DNA of 13,649 bases, from assembly GCA_002293345.1 (NCBI GenBank), contig DBDB01000031.1, positions 1-13,649 of the forward strand, given 5' to 3'. Below are positions 11,821 through 13,649 of this stretch, piece after piece. Position numbers and translations under genes: made by a program. Under the pieces are notes generated by a model that saw nothing but the letters and a program-made list of their open reading frames with translations, was not told the DNA's origin and did no database searches. How positions within the stretch are numbered: position 1 is the first letter of the stretch; every line of letters begins with the position of its first letter. Origin of the DNA: Alistipes sp. UBA943. Its GTDB lineage: Bacteria; Bacteroidota; Bacteroidia; Bacteroidales; Rikenellaceae.

Positions 11821-12849
11821 TTAGAGCGTCCAGGTTTCGCCGGAGCGTAACAATTCATCCACGTTGTGGATTTTGGCGGTGGATTGTACCTCTGCAATCT
11901 GTGCCTCCACAGCTTGGTCGTACACAACCTGTCCCTCCACGTCGCGAATTACACCCACAGCCACAGGGTATTCCGGATATTTCATCGCCGCGAGCATCGA
12001 GTGGAGGATCGTGTCGGGTGTGTGTGCATCGTGTGTCAGGACGCTATCCAGCGTATATCCATCTTCACCGATCGTGACGACCTTCAGACGCATATCCTCG
12101 AACACGATACCTTTCTCGTTGTCCGTGCCGAACGTCATCTTTTCACCGTGACGCAACATGATCGTGTTGGCCTTGCGTGTCGCCGCATCGGCAGCGAAGG
12201 GGGCGTGTGTCTTGTCGTTAAAGATCACACAGTTCTGCAGGATCTCCGTCACGGCCATGCCGTCGTGTTGGGCCGCTGCGGTGATGCACTCCTTGGTCGT
12301 TAGAACCTCGACGTCGATCGAACGTGCGAAGAAAGTTCCCTTCGCTGCAATCACCAATTCACCTGGGTTGAAAGGGTGTTCCACCGTGCCGTAAGGGGAC
12401 GTTTTGGTGACTTTGCCCAGTTTCGAGGTGGGGGAGTATTGTCCCTTCGTGAGGCCGTAGATCTCGTTGTTGAAGAGTATCACCGTAAGGTCGATATTAC
12501 GCCTTACGGAGTGTATGAAGTGGTTGCCGCCGATTGCCAGCGAGTCGCCGTCGCCGGTCGTAACGATGACATTCAGCTCCGGATTTGCCACCTTGAGGCC
12601 AGTGGCCACCGCATTTGCGCGGCCATGGATGCCATGGAAACCGTAAGTGCTCACATAGTAGGGAAAACGCGACGAACAGCCTATACCAGATACTACTGTA
12701 AATGAACTGCGCTCGGCGCCCGATGCCTCGGCAACTTCGGGCAGCGCTTTCTGCACTGCGTTAAGCACCGCATAGTCGCCGCATCCGGGACACCATTTAA
12801 CTTCCTGGTCGCTCTTGAAGTCGGCGGCCGTATATTTCAATTCGCTCAT
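11821..12849 (-). CDS. korB: 2-oxoglutarate:ferredoxin oxidoreductase beta subunit
   Basis: The 342-residue protein is the thiamine-diphosphate-binding beta subunit of a 2-oxoacid:ferredoxin oxidoreductase. It oxidatively decarboxylates 2-oxoglutarate to succinyl-CoA, or makes 2-oxoglutarate in the reductive direction in anaerobes, passing electrons to ferredoxin. WCPGCGD (19-25) and SGIGCSSR (54-61) supply Cys20, Cys23 and Cys58, likely iron-sulfur cluster ligands. TTGDGDSLAIGGNH (97-110) and LFNNEIYGLTKGQ (125-137) form the thiamine-diphosphate and magnesium site. SPYGTVEHPFNPGELVIAAKGTFFARS (151-177) is typical of KorB. The start is 2 nt after the korA stop. The assignment to 2-oxoglutarate rather than another 2-oxoacid rests on overall resemblance and the fused partner subunit. 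Confidence 0.93.
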   Translation of the reverse strand: MSELKYTAADFKSDQEVKWCPGCGDYAVLNAVQKALPEVAEASGAERSSFTVVSGIGCSSRFPYYVSTYGFHGIHGRANAVATGLKVANPELNVIVTTGDGDSLAIGGNHFIHSVRRNIDLTVILFNNEIYGLTKGQYSPTSKLGKVTKTSPYGTVEHPFNPGELVIAAKGTFFARSIDVEVLTTKECITAAAQHDGMAVTEILQNCVIFNDKTHAPFAADAATRKANTIMLRHGEKMTFGTDNEKGIVFEDMRLKVVTIGEDGYTLDSVLTHDAHTPDTILHSMLAAMKYPEYPVAVGVIRDVEGQVVYDQAVEAQIAEVQSTAKIHNVDELLRSGETWTL

Positions 12850-12851
12850 GA

Positions 12852-13649
12852 TTATTTCAATAATTCGTTAAACCTGTCGACAAGTTCCTCCTTGGTGAAA
12901 GGAAGTCCCTGTACCTTATTGAATTGCTCGAAACGGTGCTCTTGGAACGACATGCGCAGGTAGCCCGCCATCTGTCCTTCGTTGAGCTCGCACACCACGA
13001 TATTTTTGAACTTTTTGAAGATATCGTCCAATCCGTGGGGAAGCGGGTTGATGTAGTTGATGTGGCAGAGCGATACCTTCTTGCCCACCTGCTGCATCTC
13101 CTCCACGGCCGACACCAAGTGGCCGCGTGTGCCGCCCCAACCTACCACCAAGAGGTCGCCCTCAGCCTCGCCAATTACCTCCTGACGCGGGATGAAATCG
13201 GCGACCTTCGCAACCTTTTCGGCCCTCACCTCCACCATGCGCTGGTGGTTCTGCGGGTTGTGGGAAACAGAGCCTTTCAGGAAATCCTTCTCTAAGCCGC
13301 CGATGCGGTGCTCCAATCCGGGAGTTCCGGGGAATGCCCAGCGGCGTGCAAGGCGCTCCTTGTCGCGCTTGTAGGGCATGAAAGCTGCTTCGTCCTTATC
13401 CAAAGCAGTGATTACCGGAGGCTTGATAGCCGGATAGTCCTTCATCGAAGGTATCTTCCACGGCTGGCTGCCGTTGGCTATAAAGCCGTCGGTGAGCAGA
13501 ACCACGGGGGTCATGTGCTCCATAGCGAGCTTGCTGGCCATAAATGCGTAGTGGAAGCAATCAGAAGGAGTACTTGCCGATATGACGATCATAGGGCATT
13601 CGCCGTTGCGCCCCCAAAGTGCCTGCCACAGGTCGCTCTGCTCGGTCTT
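12852..13649 (-). CDS. korA: 2-oxoglutarate:ferredoxin oxidoreductase alpha subunit, C-terminal part
   Basis: The last 265 residues are visible and the gene continues past the right edge. The frame is open to the window end, so an internal ATG at 13592 should not be taken as the start. The edge residues KTEQSDLWQALWGRNGECPM lead into VISASTPSDCF, the substrate- and partner-binding loop of the alpha domain. LVVGWGGTRGHLVSAVEEM (in the last third) belongs to the C-terminal transketolase-like domain. In Bacteroidota this protein usually carries the gamma domain fused at its N-terminus (about 600 residues in all), which would lie outside the window. It overlaps nothing and is spaced 2 nt from korB, so the two are one operon. 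Its promoter is off the window. Confidence 0.92.
   Translation of the reverse strand, partial: KTEQSDLWQALWGRNGECPMIVISASTPSDCFHYAFMASKLAMEHMTPVVLLTDGFIANGSQPWKIPSMKDYPAIKPPVITALDKDEAAFMPYKRDKERLARRWAFPGTPGLEHRIGGLEKDFLKGSVSHNPQNHQRMVEVRAEKVAKVADFIPRQEVIGEAEGDLLVVGWGGTRGHLVSAVEEMQQVGKKVSLCHINYINPLPHGLDDIFKKFKNIVVCELNEGQMAGYLRMSFQEHRFEQFNKVQGLPFTKEELVDRFNELLK

Noticed and set aside
10578..11927. Open frame of 449 codons antisense to gyrB, crossing the terminator
   Set aside because: It would have to read through the strong bidirectional terminator from within korB sequence and lies opposite a universally conserved gene.
1..13649. CRISPR arrays, insertion sequences, prophage genes, toxin-antitoxin or defence genes
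   Set aside because: No regularly spaced direct repeats, transposase motifs or such gene products were found. All long genes are housekeeping or core catabolism.

Overview
The window reads as a chromosomal segment of a fairly GC-rich Bacteroidales-type bacterium (phylum Bacteroidota). Three things support this. Promoters match the phylum's -33 TTTG / -7 TAnnTTTG consensus (clearest before the tRNA pair and before rplM). Start codons lack clear Shine-Dalgarno sequences and are often preceded by A-rich stretches. The gene set is typical of a propionate-forming anaerobe: a sodium-pumping methylmalonyl-CoA decarboxylase, a MeaB GTPase and a 2-oxoglutarate:ferredoxin oxidoreductase. I cannot place it to genus.

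Left edge (1-637): a minus-strand gene of unknown function runs off the window. It is preceded by its own -7 element and an elaborately base-paired leader ending in an intrinsic terminator, which is a good candidate for a cis-regulatory RNA. A palindrome-rich spacer follows, then two tandem proline tRNA genes (anticodons TGG and CGG) behind a consensus promoter.

Methylmalonyl block (638-6571): meaB and a secreted thioredoxin-fold protein without its CXXC cysteines are translationally coupled on the minus strand. Divergent from them run methylmalonyl-CoA epimerase and the decarboxylase genes in the order alpha (carboxyltransferase), delta/gamma (single membrane anchor), biotin carrier and beta (sodium channel). 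Together they would epimerise methylmalonyl-CoA, decarboxylate it to propionyl-CoA and export sodium ions. MeaB would protect the B12-dependent mutase, which is not in the window. Two related ~105-113 bp palindromic elements lie before the alpha subunit and after the beta subunit.

Translation and replication block (6689-11687): a consensus promoter and a folded leader precede rplM (GTG start) and rpsI. After a G-rich 266-bp gap come overlapping rpsB and tsf, then gyrB.

Right edge (11771-13649): a strong bidirectional terminator separates gyrB from the convergent korAB operon (korB complete, korA cut by the window end).

Most of the window is conserved housekeeping and core catabolism. I see no CRISPR array, transposase, prophage or toxin-antitoxin pair. 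The parts worth a second look are non-coding: the left-edge leader RNA, the paired palindromic elements, an in-frame GC-rich palindrome inside the thioredoxin-like gene, and a recurring GGGGGCCGAG repeat in gaps between genes.
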